Shown: piece by piece, positions 8,799 through 17,897 of the stretch
Layout of the letters: every line of letters begins with the position of its first letter
Numbering within the stretch: the stretch's first letter is position 1
Source of the DNA: Gaoshiqia hydrogeniformans
GTDB taxonomy: Bacteria; Bacteroidota; Bacteroidia; Bacteroidales; Prolixibacteraceae
Reading direction: 5' to 3'
Assembly: GCF_049347105.1 (NCBI RefSeq)
Contig: NZ_CP186334.1
Location: 868,001-932,000 of the forward strand
Length of the DNA stretch: 64,000 nt
Notes under the pieces: model-generated
What the model was told of the DNA's origin: nothing
Databases searched by the model: none
Seen by the model: the letters and a program-made list of their open reading frames with translations, nothing else
Position numbers and translations under genes: made by a program

Positions 8799-10184
8799 TT
8801 ACTTTTCGAACCCGATGCGGGGAACAATCAGGTTTTGTTTCAGCAGCTCTTCTTTCGGAACTACCTGTTGCCGCAGAATCTCCGTTTTTGCCGACTTCAC
8901 CGAAGCAACAGCCGTTTCTCCTGTGATCAGTTCAATGGCTTTGGCCAGCATCGGGTCTGACGGATCGCCAAAGGGAACTGCCCCGAAAATGTCATCGTCC
9001 ATCGGGTAATCCGGTTGCAGTCCGTTTACAAAGTCGGTATAGCCGTTTTTATTGGCATATTTCATCACAATGGGGATCATCGCCCACTGCTCATCGTCAT
9101 CTGCCATCACCCAGGCGCCGGCATATTTTCCGTAGGTCGCTTCACCAATATGAATCACATCCATATAAGGCTCCAAACCGGTCATCAGTAATTCGCTGGC
9201 CGACGCGGTGCGGTCGGTTGCCAGGAAATAAACCCGTTGCAGGTTTGCATTGGCCCCGACCTCGGTAAACCGATAGGCTAGATAATGCGCGTACTGCGTA
9301 CTGTAATATTCGAGATAGGCCTGTAAATCATTGTTGTATCTCATATTCACCAGCACGTCTTTGGCTGCCACCACGCTGGCAGGGGCAATAGCCGATGCCA
9401 GGTAAGCCGCAGCATCAATTTCCCCCCCGGGGTTATACCGTAAATCCACCACCAGGTCGGTAATACCGCTGGTATTAAACTCCGTGAAAATATTATCCAG
9501 CGCATGAAGGAACACATCCTGATCACCCGAAATAAATTCCACATAAGCCAAATAACCTATTTTATGACTGTTTACCGTGATCACTTCATGATGAATGGAA
9601 GGGTTTGTCGTGGTAACACGGGCGGTCATACTCAACGAGGTTCCCGTTGGGCTGATGACATTATTATTGATCGCGCCAAGTTGTACCGAGTAGCTCGTAC
9701 CCGAATACAAGCTGTAATAGTTGCTGGTATTCAAATTGGTATTATTGATCGAAATAATCAGGTCGCCCCGTTTCAATCCGGCACCGGCGGCCGCCGATCC
9801 CGGGTAAACATATTTTACAACCATCACAACACTGCTGTTATCCTGAAGCAGGTAAAAAGCCGGGGCATAGCCCATCGTGACCGGAACGCCGCTGTACTCG
9901 GCCGCCAGAGATGGGTAATCATCTGTAATCCACGACCATTCATCTTCCGTGTCATAGACCAGTTTATAGAAGTATTCCTCCGAATCGGCCTCTTTTGTTT
10001 CATCAATATTCGGAATTTTATTATTCCAGAAATAAAGATCCTCCATGTTTTCTTTGATCCAGGCATTGCGGGAAAGCACCTCCGCAGGAATGGGTTCTTC
10101 CTCGATATCATTGTCATCCTTACAGGAAAATACCAGGGCCGGTATAAGAAAAACCAATAATAACCGATATGAAAACTTCTTCAT
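8799..10184 (-). CDS. S41-family (C-terminal processing-like) peptidase, lipoprotein
   Basis: A 461-residue protein. The open frame begins earlier, but MKKFSYRLLLVFLIPALVFSC is a complete lipoprotein signal with lipobox VFSC, fixing the start at 10184. After an acidic linker come an S41 N-terminal helical region (WIKENMEDLYFWNN), a PDZ domain (AAAGAGLKRGDLIISINN) and the catalytic domain with DLRYNPGGEIDAA, the nucleophile serine in RTASASELL and the lysine in GEATYGKYAG. It should be anchored at the outer membrane, facing the periplasm or the surface, cutting C termini of unknown substrates. It is convergent with the LuxR gene. Confidence 0.88.
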   Translation of the reverse strand: MKKFSYRLLLVFLIPALVFSCKDDNDIEEEPIPAEVLSRNAWIKENMEDLYFWNNKIPNIDETKEADSEEYFYKLVYDTEDEWSWITDDYPSLAAEYSGVPVTMGYAPAFYLLQDNSSVVMVVKYVYPGSAAAGAGLKRGDLIISINNTNLNTSNYYSLYSGTSYSVQLGAINNNVISPTGTSLSMTARVTTTNPSIHHEVITVNSHKIGYLAYVEFISGDQDVFLHALDNIFTEFNTSGITDLVVDLRYNPGGEIDAAAYLASAIAPASVVAAKDVLVNMRYNNDLQAYLEYYSTQYAHYLAYRFTEVGANANLQRVYFLATDRTASASELLMTGLEPYMDVIHIGEATYGKYAGAWVMADDDEQWAMIPIVMKYANKNGYTDFVNGLQPDYPMDDDIFGAVPFGDPSDPMLAKAIELITGETAVASVKSAKTEILRQQVVPKEELLKQNLIVPRIGFEK

Positions 10185-10305
10185 GATAAAAAAATTAGTG
10201 TACTGTAAAGTTATGATTTCAAGAGATACGGACAATAAAGAAACGTAACTTTAATCGATAAATTATCAGTTTGCTGTTTATTCTTCCTTTGCGGAAACGG
10301 CAGGT

Positions 10306-11670
10306 TCAGGCCCCCCGCAGCAGAAAACTCACCAGGAGTACCATCAGGAAACCGACTACCGAAATGAGAGTTTCCATGATCGTCCAGGAACGTAAGGTTT
10401 CTTTTTCATTCATACCGAGGTACTTACCGACCAGCCAAAAACCGCTGTCGTTCACATGCGAAAGGATGGTTGAACCGGCAGCAATGGCGATCACGACCAG
10501 CGCCTTATCTATTTGGCTGAGATCGAACAGACCGATCATGGGGGCCATCAGTCCGGCTGCAGTAATCATGGAAACAGTTGCTGATCCCTGGATAACCCGT
10601 ACAAGCGCAGCAATCAGGTAAGCCAGCACCAGCGGCGGCATGGCCGAACCGGCCAGCTTTTCAGCCAGCATGGCCCCAACCCCGCTGTCGATCAGAATCT
10701 GCTTAAATACGCCTCCTGCTCCGGTCACCAGGATAATCAGACCGGCCGGGCCAAGCGCCTTATTGGAAAGTTTCATCAGTTGGTCTTTGTTAAAGCCGCG
10801 TTTGATGCCGAGAACGTACATAGCCAGTAAGGTTGAAATGATCAGCGCCGTAAACGGGTGCCCCAATAAACCGATAGTTTGATAAACCGTTTGGTTTCGC
10901 AGAATCCCCTTAATGAAAAGCACTTCGGCTACCGAATTGGCAACAATCAGGAGTAGAGGCAAGGCGATGATTAAAATAATTGTCCGGAACGGCGGCAACT
11001 CTTTTGTGCCTGGCGCAGGTTCTTTTTCCGAAAAATAATCCGGAACGGCCACCTGGATCTTACGGCTGATGTATTTCCCGAAAACCGGGCCTGCAATGAT
11101 GGCTGTCGGTAAACCAATGATAAATCCCATGATGATGATCCAGCCCAATTGGGCATCCAGAATTTCGGCCACAGCAACCGGCCCCGGGGTTGGGGGAATG
11201 AAGGCATGAGTGACCGCCAGGCCGGCTAAAAGCGGAATCGCGTAATACAAGATCGATCGTTTCGACTGTTTGGTCAGCTCGTAAACAATGGGAATCAGAA
11301 TGATGAAGCCCACATCCAGAAACACCGGGATTGCTACGATGAAGCCGGTAAGCACCAGGGCCCACGAAGCCCTCTTATCTCCAAAATGTTTGATCAAACT
11401 CTGAGCAATGGCCTCTGCTCCGCCCGACGACTCAAGCATTTGTCCGAAAATTGCCCCCAAGCCGACAACCGTGGCAACGAAACCCAGGGTATTGCCCATC
11501 CCGTCTTTCATGCTTTTTATTATCAGGTTGAAGTCCATGCCTGCCATCAGCCCGACTGCAATGCTGACAATCAGCAACGAAATAAACGCATGGATTTTCA
11601 GCTTCAATACGAGAAATAACAAAAGCAGGATGGCAAACGCGATTCCGGCAATTAATAAGATTTCGTTCAT
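10306..11670 (-). CDS. GntP-family gluconate/sugar-acid permease
   Basis: A 454-residue membrane protein with about 12 to 14 hydrophobic segments, the length of GntP/GntT/IdnT proteins. Typical blocks are SLLIVSIAVGLMAGMDF, GFVATVVGLGAIFGQMLESSGGA, THAFIPPTPGPVAVAEILDA and SHVNDSGFWLVGKYL. The family imports gluconate, idonate or related sugar acids with protons across the inner membrane. It is the last gene of a three-gene leftward cluster with a Gfo/Idh/MocA oxidoreductase and an idonate-dehydrogenase-like protein, which supports sugar-acid catabolism. Which sugar acid is unknown. Confidence 0.88.
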   Translation of the reverse strand: MNEILLIAGIAFAILLLLFLVLKLKIHAFISLLIVSIAVGLMAGMDFNLIIKSMKDGMGNTLGFVATVVGLGAIFGQMLESSGGAEAIAQSLIKHFGDKRASWALVLTGFIVAIPVFLDVGFIILIPIVYELTKQSKRSILYYAIPLLAGLAVTHAFIPPTPGPVAVAEILDAQLGWIIIMGFIIGLPTAIIAGPVFGKYISRKIQVAVPDYFSEKEPAPGTKELPPFRTIILIIALPLLLIVANSVAEVLFIKGILRNQTVYQTIGLLGHPFTALIISTLLAMYVLGIKRGFNKDQLMKLSNKALGPAGLIILVTGAGGVFKQILIDSGVGAMLAEKLAGSAMPPLVLAYLIAALVRVIQGSATVSMITAAGLMAPMIGLFDLSQIDKALVVIAIAAGSTILSHVNDSGFWLVGKYLGMNEKETLRSWTIMETLISVVGFLMVLLVSFLLRGA

Positions 11671-11711
11671 GATGGTTGGTTTAGCCCGTTAGAAAATCCT
11701 CGTTGTTATCT

Positions 11712-12830
11712 TTATTTCATCCGCCCGTCAAAATCAGATCCCGATTCGCGCGGAAGCGGAAACCTCACCGGCGCCTGATCGCGGTCAGAGCGGTAAATAG
11801 CGGTAAACAGCTCAACGGTTTTCCGTCCTTCTTCGCCATTTACCAAGGGTTGGCGTTTCGTTTTCACCGCTTCCAGAAAATCTTCAATCTGCAATCCGAT
11901 GTAATATTCCGCCGCGTTAATCCGGTTAAAAAAATCACAATCTTCCTGCTTCCATTGTTCAAGTAAATTTTCTTCTCCGGCGACCGTCCAAAGATCGTTT
12001 ACCGGAGGTTCCAGCACCGACGATTGTCCCGCGATAAACATCGCTCCGCCCTCGGTTTGTGCGCCAACCGAAGCCCCGTTGCTCCCGTGGACATGAATTT
12101 TCCCGTAAATGCCCGGTTTTTGCGAATTACTCAGCAGGATGCTGCCAACAGCTCCTCCTTTAAACTGAACAACGGCAAGCGCCGTATCTTCCACTTCAAT
12201 ATAGGGGTGGTTGAGATTTCGGGTAACGGCATACACCTGCTCAATCGGGCCCATCAGCCACTGAAACAGGTCGAGCTGGTGCGGCGCCTGATTCACCAGC
12301 ACTCCTCCTCCTTCGGTTTCCCAATTACCCCGCCAGGGGTCGCTGGAGTAATATGCCTCGTCGCGCCAACCTAACAGGATGATGCTTCCCAGGGCGGGGG
12401 CGCCGATTTTGCCTTCGTCAATGGCTTTTTTCATTCGTTTCACCGGCTCGTAAAAACGCCTTTGGCTGATGACGCCCAGGCTTACCCCGTTTTGAGCCGC
12501 GGCCTCCAGCATGGCATCGCAATCCTGCAGAGAACTGGCCATTGGCTTTTCAATCAGGCAATGCACGCCCAGCGCCGCCGCTCTCACCACCGGATCGCGA
12601 TGATACGGATGCGGCGTACAAACAATCAACACCTCGATTTTTTCCTCCCGAATCATGGTTTCCAGATCGTCGTAAGCCCTGATGTTATAAACACCGGCAA
12701 AGGCCTTCGCTTTGAAAAGGGTTCTTCCGCAAACAGCAACGAAATCGGCATTGGGCGATTTTACCAGGTTTACGGCGTGTAAATGGGCTACCTTGCCCGG
12801 GCCAATGATAGCGGTTCGTATTTTATTCAT
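11712..12830 (-). CDS. Gfo/Idh/MocA-family NAD(P)-dependent oxidoreductase
   Basis: A 372-residue protein. The N-terminal Rossmann fold reads TAIIGPGKVAHLHAVNL, followed by VCTPHPYHRDPVVRAA and the conserved EKP motif (HCLIEKPMASS). The C-terminal alpha/beta domain includes GWRDEAYYSSDPWRGNWE, GGGVLVNQAPHQLDLFQWL with the catalytic-type histidine, and ends with a typical dimerisation sheet. The family oxidises or reduces sugars and cyclitols. It sits between the IdnD-like dehydrogenase (29 bases upstream) and the GntP permease, suggesting one carbohydrate pathway. The substrate is not determined. Confidence 0.88.
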   Translation of the reverse strand: MNKIRTAIIGPGKVAHLHAVNLVKSPNADFVAVCGRTLFKAKAFAGVYNIRAYDDLETMIREEKIEVLIVCTPHPYHRDPVVRAAALGVHCLIEKPMASSLQDCDAMLEAAAQNGVSLGVISQRRFYEPVKRMKKAIDEGKIGAPALGSIILLGWRDEAYYSSDPWRGNWETEGGGVLVNQAPHQLDLFQWLMGPIEQVYAVTRNLNHPYIEVEDTALAVVQFKGGAVGSILLSNSQKPGIYGKIHVHGSNGASVGAQTEGGAMFIAGQSSVLEPPVNDLWTVAGEENLLEQWKQEDCDFFNRINAAEYYIGLQIEDFLEAVKTKRQPLVNGEEGRKTVELFTAIYRSDRDQAPVRFPLPRESGSDFDGRMK

Positions 12831-12859
12831 CCATTAACTTCAATTTTGTATTTTGTCAA

Positions 12860-13891
12860 TTACGGTTTCAGGATCACTTTTACAAGTCCTTTTTCTTTCG
12901 CGTACAATCGTTTAAACCAGTCTGCCCCTTCGCTCAAGGGCGCTTCTGCGCTGACCAGGGCATCCACATTCACTTTTCCGGCAGCAACTAAATCGAGTAC
13001 GGCCGGATATTCGCCGCAAATGGCGCAGCTGCCCTGCACGTTCAATTGCCGGGTCACCACGGCCTGAAGCGGGAATTCAATAGTTGGAGCCAGGTTGCCC
13101 AGCAACGTAAGCTTTCCGCCTTTCCTGACACTTGCTATGGCCAATTGCACTGTGGGCGTTATCCCGACGGCTTCGAAGGCCTGATCGGCTCCCCGGCCGT
13201 TTGTCAGGCTAGCCAATTCAGCGGGCACATTCACCTGTTTGCTGTTAAAACAATGTGTTGCACCCAGTTGAGCTGCCAGGATCAGTTTGTCGTCATCCAG
13301 GTCTACAGCGATTATTTTTCCGCAACCGGCTACTTTCAGCAATTGGATTACGAACAATCCGATCATTCCGGCGCCGACAATCACCACGGTGTCGTTTAGC
13401 CCGGGCTTTGCCAGCGAAAGGGCGTGCATAGCCACGGCAACCGGTTCCACCATGGCAGCCTGCGTGTAGGTCACCTGGTCAGGCAAACGGTACAAAATGT
13501 GTTGCGGCACCGCAACAAACTCGGCAAAAGCGCCATGCATGCGGTACTCACCACACGAAACGCCCAGCACAACGCGGTTGTCGCTCAGGTTGTACAAGCC
13601 TTTGCGGGTGTACCAGTCATCCAGCCGGTAAATCGTCGAATCAAAAGTGACCCGGTCTCCAGCCGACCAGCCGGTAACGTTTTTCCCGACTTCGACGATC
13701 TGGCCCGATGCCTCATGCCCCATGATCACCGGAGGAATCCGGCGCCCGGTGCTGCCGTCCATGCCATGCACATCACTGCCGCAAATGCCTACTGCTTTCA
13801 CCCGCACCAACACCTCGTCGCCGGCAATAACCGGCTTTTCAACTTCCTTAAATTCAAAGCAATGATATGCTTCAAGAACCAGCGCTTTCAT
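12860..13891 (-). CDS. Medium-chain alcohol dehydrogenase, L-idonate 5-dehydrogenase-like
   Basis: A 343-residue medium-chain dehydrogenase. The catalytic zinc site is present: VGICGSDVHG (Cys37), GHE at residues 58-60 and the later MVEP glutamate. The Rossmann motif is IVGAGMIGLFVIQLLK, with an acidic residue (AVDLDDDK) that favours NAD. The structural-zinc lobe, which normally holds four cysteines, reads IYRLDDWYTRKGLYNLSDN and has lost them all. It is the first gene of the cluster with a Gfo-type oxidoreductase and a GntP permease, paralleling the idnD/idnT pairing in enteric bacteria. Galactitol-1-phosphate and L-galactonate dehydrogenases are alternatives. Confidence 0.82.
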   Translation of the reverse strand: MKALVLEAYHCFEFKEVEKPVIAGDEVLVRVKAVGICGSDVHGMDGSTGRRIPPVIMGHEASGQIVEVGKNVTGWSAGDRVTFDSTIYRLDDWYTRKGLYNLSDNRVVLGVSCGEYRMHGAFAEFVAVPQHILYRLPDQVTYTQAAMVEPVAVAMHALSLAKPGLNDTVVIVGAGMIGLFVIQLLKVAGCGKIIAVDLDDDKLILAAQLGATHCFNSKQVNVPAELASLTNGRGADQAFEAVGITPTVQLAIASVRKGGKLTLLGNLAPTIEFPLQAVVTRQLNVQGSCAICGEYPAVLDLVAAGKVNVDALVSAEAPLSEGADWFKRLYAKEKGLVKVILKP

Positions 13892-13947
13892 ATAATGTAT
13901 TAACTATTTCGGTTTTAAATGTACAAAATCAAAGCATGAATCGGAAC

Positions 13948-14691
13948 TTACAGATAGGCAACTTCCTTAAAATGGTATTCGTGTACCGGTCCGTCTTTCT
14001 CTTCAATTTTTAACTGGCCGATTTCATTCAGGCCAATAATTCGTCCGGTATATTGATGCGTTTCGTCCCGGTAGGTATGCCATTCATTCAGCCGGTAAAG
14101 CTTTTGGAGAAAGGCCTCATCCAACTCCCGGTAACGGCCGTTCTCCAACTTCCGGTAGAAAAAGCTGATCTTCAGCAGCAAGCCGGTAAGCAGTACATCC
14201 GGGTCGTAGGTCCGGCCGGTTAGCATTTTCAGCGAAACCGGGTTGGGCGCATCCGATACAAAGCGGGTTTGATTGATGTTTACCCCGATCCCGACAATGG
14301 ATTGGCTGATCTGCCCGTGCATGATCGCATTTTCGATCAGAACCCCGCAGATTTTCCGGTCGCCGGCATAAATATCGTTCGGCCATTTGATCGTCACCTG
14401 ACCCGTCAGTTCACTTAAAAAGGCCTCCAGCCCGAGGCACACCACCTTGGCCAGTAAAAATTGCCGACGGATATCCAGGAAAGCCGGTTGAAGAAAAATG
14501 GAAAAAGTCAGGTTTTTCCCGGTCTCGCTTTCCCATACATTCGACAGTTGCCCGCGGCCGGCCGTTTGGCGGTATGTCAAAAAGACAGTACCTGCTTCCA
14601 CTTCATTCTCACGCACTTGGCTGGTGGCATAGTTATTGGTACTTGGGGTACTTTCAATACGTACAATGGTATGACCGATTTCGGATGACAT
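13948..14691 (-). CDS. birA: Biotin-[acetyl-CoA-carboxylase] ligase
   Basis: A 247-residue monofunctional BirA without the N-terminal DNA-binding domain found in enterobacteria. Key motifs are IESTPSTNNYA, the biotinyl-adenylate loop area YRQTAGRGQLSNVWES (a GRG-type loop), the lysine block VTIKWPNDIYAGDRKICGVLIE and VGIGVNINQT. It activates biotin with ATP and attaches it to biotin carboxyl carrier proteins. It is transcribed away from rsfS. Confidence 0.93.
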   Translation of the reverse strand: MSSEIGHTIVRIESTPSTNNYATSQVRENEVEAGTVFLTYRQTAGRGQLSNVWESETGKNLTFSIFLQPAFLDIRRQFLLAKVVCLGLEAFLSELTGQVTIKWPNDIYAGDRKICGVLIENAIMHGQISQSIVGIGVNINQTRFVSDAPNPVSLKMLTGRTYDPDVLLTGLLLKISFFYRKLENGRYRELDEAFLQKLYRLNEWHTYRDETHQYTGRIIGLNEIGQLKIEEKDGPVHEYHFKEVAYL

Positions 14692-14789
14692 AACTGTTTA
14701 AGTTTTTTAACAATGCAGATTAAACTATTTTTTTAATTCTCAGGTTATTACCCGTGACCGTTTTGAACACCAAAATAAACGAAAAAATT

Positions 14790-14797
14790 TATCTTTG
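14790..14797 (+). promoter_or_regulatory. Bacteroidetes-type -7 box (TATCTTTG) for the rsfS-ftsH operon
   Basis: TATCTTTG fits TAnnTTTG and lies 19 bases before the rsfS ATG, in the 124-base divergent gap to birA. No clear -33 TTG is seen. Confidence 0.6.
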
Positions 14798-14815
14798 TAT
14801 TTCTAAATAGATTTT

Positions 14816-15199
14816 ATGAGTAAAACACAAAAAGAGAGGGATGCGGAAGAATTAGTAAATGCCATTATCGAAGGCATTGATCGAAAAAAAGGATTAGATA
14901 TTGTCAAAATTGATTTAACAAAAATAAACCACTCCGAATGCAATTATTTCATCATTTGTCATGGAAATTCCAGTACACACGTGGATGCCATTGCACAATC
15001 GGTTGAAGATACCGTTGCTGAATTAACCGGAGAAAAAGCCTGGCACAAAGACGGATACAAAAACGCGATCTGGATTCTACTTGACTATGCAGATATCATG
15101 GTTCATGTATTCCAGCGCGAAGCGCGAAGTTTTTACGACCTCGAAACACTTTGGGCCGACGCAGCAGTAGAAGAAATTAATGTAGAAAACTTGAAATAG
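14816..15199 (+). CDS. rsfS: Ribosome silencing factor RsfS (YbeB/Iojap)
   Basis: A 127-residue protein that binds ribosomal protein uL14 and blocks subunit joining when nutrients are short. Family blocks are visible: IEGIDRKKGLDIVKIDLT, CNYFIICHGNSSTHVDAIA and the C-terminal DYADIMVHVFQREARSFYDL with EtLWADA. It ends one base before the ftsH ATG, so the two are co-transcribed, an arrangement common in Bacteroidota. Confidence 0.95.
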   Translation: MSKTQKERDAEELVNAIIEGIDRKKGLDIVKIDLTKINHSECNYFIICHGNSSTHVDAIAQSVEDTVAELTGEKAWHKDGYKNAIWILLDYADIMVHVFQREARSFYDLETLWADAAVEEINVENLK

Positions 15200-17221
15200 A
15201 TGGCAAAAAAAACAAATCATACAAATCAACGGCCAAATACGGGGAACTTTAAACCCGGGAATAAACCGCCAAAATTCAATCCATACTGGATTTACGGGAT
15301 CGTGATCATCATTTTCCTGGCCATTCAGTATTTCAGTTTTGGAGGCGGGCCTGTTGAGACAAACTGGCAGGAAGTAAAAAATACGATGCTCAAAAACCAC
15401 GATATTTCTAAAATTGTGGTTATTAACCGGGAAGAAGCTCAAATTTATCTGAAAGATGACAGCTATCCCGATTACGCAGACAAGCTGAACCAGGGATTCA
15501 ATACTCCTTCTAAATTTGGGCCGCACTACTTCTTCACCATCGGGTCGGTCGAGACATTTGAAGACAACCTGCGTTCGGCCCAGGAAGACTTTAAGGATAC
15601 CGACCGTATTACTGTTGAATATAAAACCGTACACAATTATTTTAGTGAAGTGATCGGATGGATCCTGCCTTTCCTGCTGATTATCGGGATCTGGTGGTGG
15701 ATTTTCCGCCGGATGAGCAAAGGCGGCGGTGGCGCAGGCGGCGCGGGGAATATTTTTAGCGTGGGCAAATCGCAGGCAAAGGTATTCGACAAAGACTCGA
15801 GGGTGAATACCACTTTTAAAGATGTAGCCGGTCTGGCCGAAGCCAAACAGGAAGTCGAAGAAATTGTGGAGTTTCTGAAAAACCCGGCCAAGTACACCAA
15901 GCTGGGCGGTAAAATTCCGAAAGGAGCCTTGTTGGTCGGCCCCCCGGGAACAGGTAAAACTTTGCTTGCCAAGGCCGTTGCCGGCGAAGCCAATGTGCCG
16001 TTTTTCTCCATGTCGGGTTCCGACTTCGTGGAAATGTTTGTTGGTGTGGGAGCTTCGCGCGTGCGCGACTTGTTTAAACAAGCCAAGGAAAAAGCGCCTT
16101 GTATCGTCTTCATCGACGAAATTGACGCCATTGGCCGCGCCCGTGGCAAAAACCCGAATATGGGTTCAAACGACGAACGTGAAAACACGCTCAACCAGCT
16201 GTTAACCGAAATGGACGGGTTCGATACGAATTCCGGGGTCATCATCCTGGCTGCCACCAACCGGGCCGATATCCTCGACCGGGCCCTGATGCGCGCCGGA
16301 CGTTTTGACCGGCAGATCCATGTGGAACTGCCCGACCTGAATGAACGCAGAGAAATCTTCCAGGTACATCTTCGCCCCATCAAACTGGCAAGCGAAGTGG
16401 AAGTTAATTTTCTGGCCAAACAAACGCCGGGCTTCTCCGGGGCCGATATTGCCAATGTTTGTAACGAAGCTGCGTTGATTGCTGCCCGCAGAACCCGCGA
16501 GCATGTAACCAAACAGGATTTTCTGGATGCCGTTGACCGGATTATCGGCGGACTTGAAAAGAAAAATAAAATCATTTCGAAAGACGAAAAACGACGGATT
16601 GCATACCACGAAGCCGGGCACGCCACCATCAGCTGGCTGCTCGAACATGCCCACCCGCTGGTAAAAGTAACCATTGTTCCCCGCGGAAAAGCCCTGGGGG
16701 CTGCCTGGTATCTGCCTGAAGAACGGTCGCTGACCACCAAAGAGCAGCTCCTGGATGAAATGTGTTCGGCTCTTGGCGGACGCGCCGCCGAACAACTGGT
16801 CTTCGAAAGCATCTCATCGGGCGCCCAAAACGACCTGGAGAAGGTAACCAAACAAGCCTATGCCATGATCAGCATTTTCGGGATGAGCGATAAAGTGGGC
16901 AACGTCAGCTTTTACGACTCGACCGGACAGAGTGATTTTGGCTTTACCAAACCCTATAGTGAAAAAACGGCCGAATTAATTGACGCCGAAGCGAAAGAAC
17001 TGATTGACAGACAATACGACAGGGCGCTCCAGGTGCTGAGAGACCACCGGGAAGGACACCAAAAGCTGGCGGAAAAACTGCTTGAGAAAGAAGTTATTTT
17101 TGGAGAAGACCTCGAAGATATCTTTGGGAAACGCCCCTGGGCCAAGGAAGAACAATTGGGCGACAACGGCAGCGGGGATACACAAAAAACCGCAGTCGGC
17201 GAACCGAAAGAAATTGAATAA
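15200..17221 (+). CDS. ftsH: ATP-dependent zinc metalloprotease FtsH
   Basis: A 673-residue membrane AAA protease that degrades unassembled or damaged membrane proteins and some cytosolic regulators. Two membrane segments flank a periplasmic domain (around residues 30-50 and 145-165). The AAA domain has Walker A GPPGTGKT, pore motif FVGVGASRVRDLF, Walker B CIVFIDEIDAIG and the second region of homology ATNRADILDRALMRAGRFDR. The protease domain has the zinc motif HEAGHA and a later acidic ligand. A GGGGAGGAG linker follows the second membrane helix. It sits between rsfS and the LUD gene. Confidence 0.97.
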   Translation: MAKKTNHTNQRPNTGNFKPGNKPPKFNPYWIYGIVIIIFLAIQYFSFGGGPVETNWQEVKNTMLKNHDISKIVVINREEAQIYLKDDSYPDYADKLNQGFNTPSKFGPHYFFTIGSVETFEDNLRSAQEDFKDTDRITVEYKTVHNYFSEVIGWILPFLLIIGIWWWIFRRMSKGGGGAGGAGNIFSVGKSQAKVFDKDSRVNTTFKDVAGLAEAKQEVEEIVEFLKNPAKYTKLGGKIPKGALLVGPPGTGKTLLAKAVAGEANVPFFSMSGSDFVEMFVGVGASRVRDLFKQAKEKAPCIVFIDEIDAIGRARGKNPNMGSNDERENTLNQLLTEMDGFDTNSGVIILAATNRADILDRALMRAGRFDRQIHVELPDLNERREIFQVHLRPIKLASEVEVNFLAKQTPGFSGADIANVCNEAALIAARRTREHVTKQDFLDAVDRIIGGLEKKNKIISKDEKRRIAYHEAGHATISWLLEHAHPLVKVTIVPRGKALGAAWYLPEERSLTTKEQLLDEMCSALGGRAAEQLVFESISSGAQNDLEKVTKQAYAMISIFGMSDKVGNVSFYDSTGQSDFGFTKPYSEKTAELIDAEAKELIDRQYDRALQVLRDHREGHQKLAEKLLEKEVIFGEDLEDIFGKRPWAKEEQLGDNGSGDTQKTAVGEPKEIE

Positions 17222-17228
17222 ACCACTT

Positions 17229-17861
17229 ATGTCATCCCGCGAAAACATACTGAACAGGTTAAAAAAAGCCGCAGACCGGCGAAAAGCGGATCAACCGCCG
17301 AAACCCGATTTCGAATCGCCGGTTTATCTGGATACGGATAAAAGCCTGGCCGACTGGTTTCAGGAAAACCTGGAACTGGTTGGCGGAAAGGTTATCCGCC
17401 CCAAAAACCTGAGCGAAGCTGTTTTGCAGGTTGAAGCCCTGGCCAAACAGGAAAGCCGGGATGCTGTTTTCTGCCTCGACCCGACATTGAAACAGGCTTT
17501 AGATGGAAAACTGGCTTACCAGGATGCCGCAGAAGAATTTGAAAACGTGCAGGTTGGAATTACCCCCTGCGAGTTTTTAGTGGCGCACCTGGGTTCGGTT
17601 TTGGTCAGTTCTGCCGGTTATTCAGGACGAAGGTTACACGTTTTCCCTGAAACACATATCGTGATTGCCCATCAAAAACAACTGGTCAGGTACCTGGACA
17701 ACGCACTCGAACAGTTGCAGGAGAAATACAGGAATGATCTTCCGTCAATGATCACAAACATTACCGGCCCCAGCCGGACCGCCGATATTGAAAAAACGCT
17801 GGTGATGGGGATGCATGGTCCCCGTAATTTATTTGTACTTTTGTGCGACGAACCCTTTTAA
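17229..17861 (+). CDS. LUD-domain protein (LutC/YkgG-like)
   Basis: A 210-residue protein starting MSSRENILNRLKK, 7 bases after the ftsH stop; the longer frame overlapping ftsH is rejected because the family begins with this helix. The LUD domain shows VQVGITPCEFLVAHLGSVLV, the glycine-rich SSAGYSGRRL, HIVIAHQKQLV and the C-terminal ITGPSRTADIEKTLVMGMHG. In lactate-utilisation operons LutC works with LutA and LutB, but those are absent here, and solitary LUD genes beside ftsH have no assigned role. Confidence 0.85.
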   Translation: MSSRENILNRLKKAADRRKADQPPKPDFESPVYLDTDKSLADWFQENLELVGGKVIRPKNLSEAVLQVEALAKQESRDAVFCLDPTLKQALDGKLAYQDAAEEFENVQVGITPCEFLVAHLGSVLVSSAGYSGRRLHVFPETHIVIAHQKQLVRYLDNALEQLQEKYRNDLPSMITNITGPSRTADIEKTLVMGMHGPRNLFVLLCDEPF

Positions 17862-17897
17862 AGAACTGGCTTTTGATATCCTCAAAAAACTAAAAAA

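Noticed and set aside
15637..16851. 404-codon open frame on the minus strand
   Set aside because: It lies wholly inside ftsH on the opposite strand; its composition (Ser/Arg-rich) is that of an antisense shadow and it has no motif.
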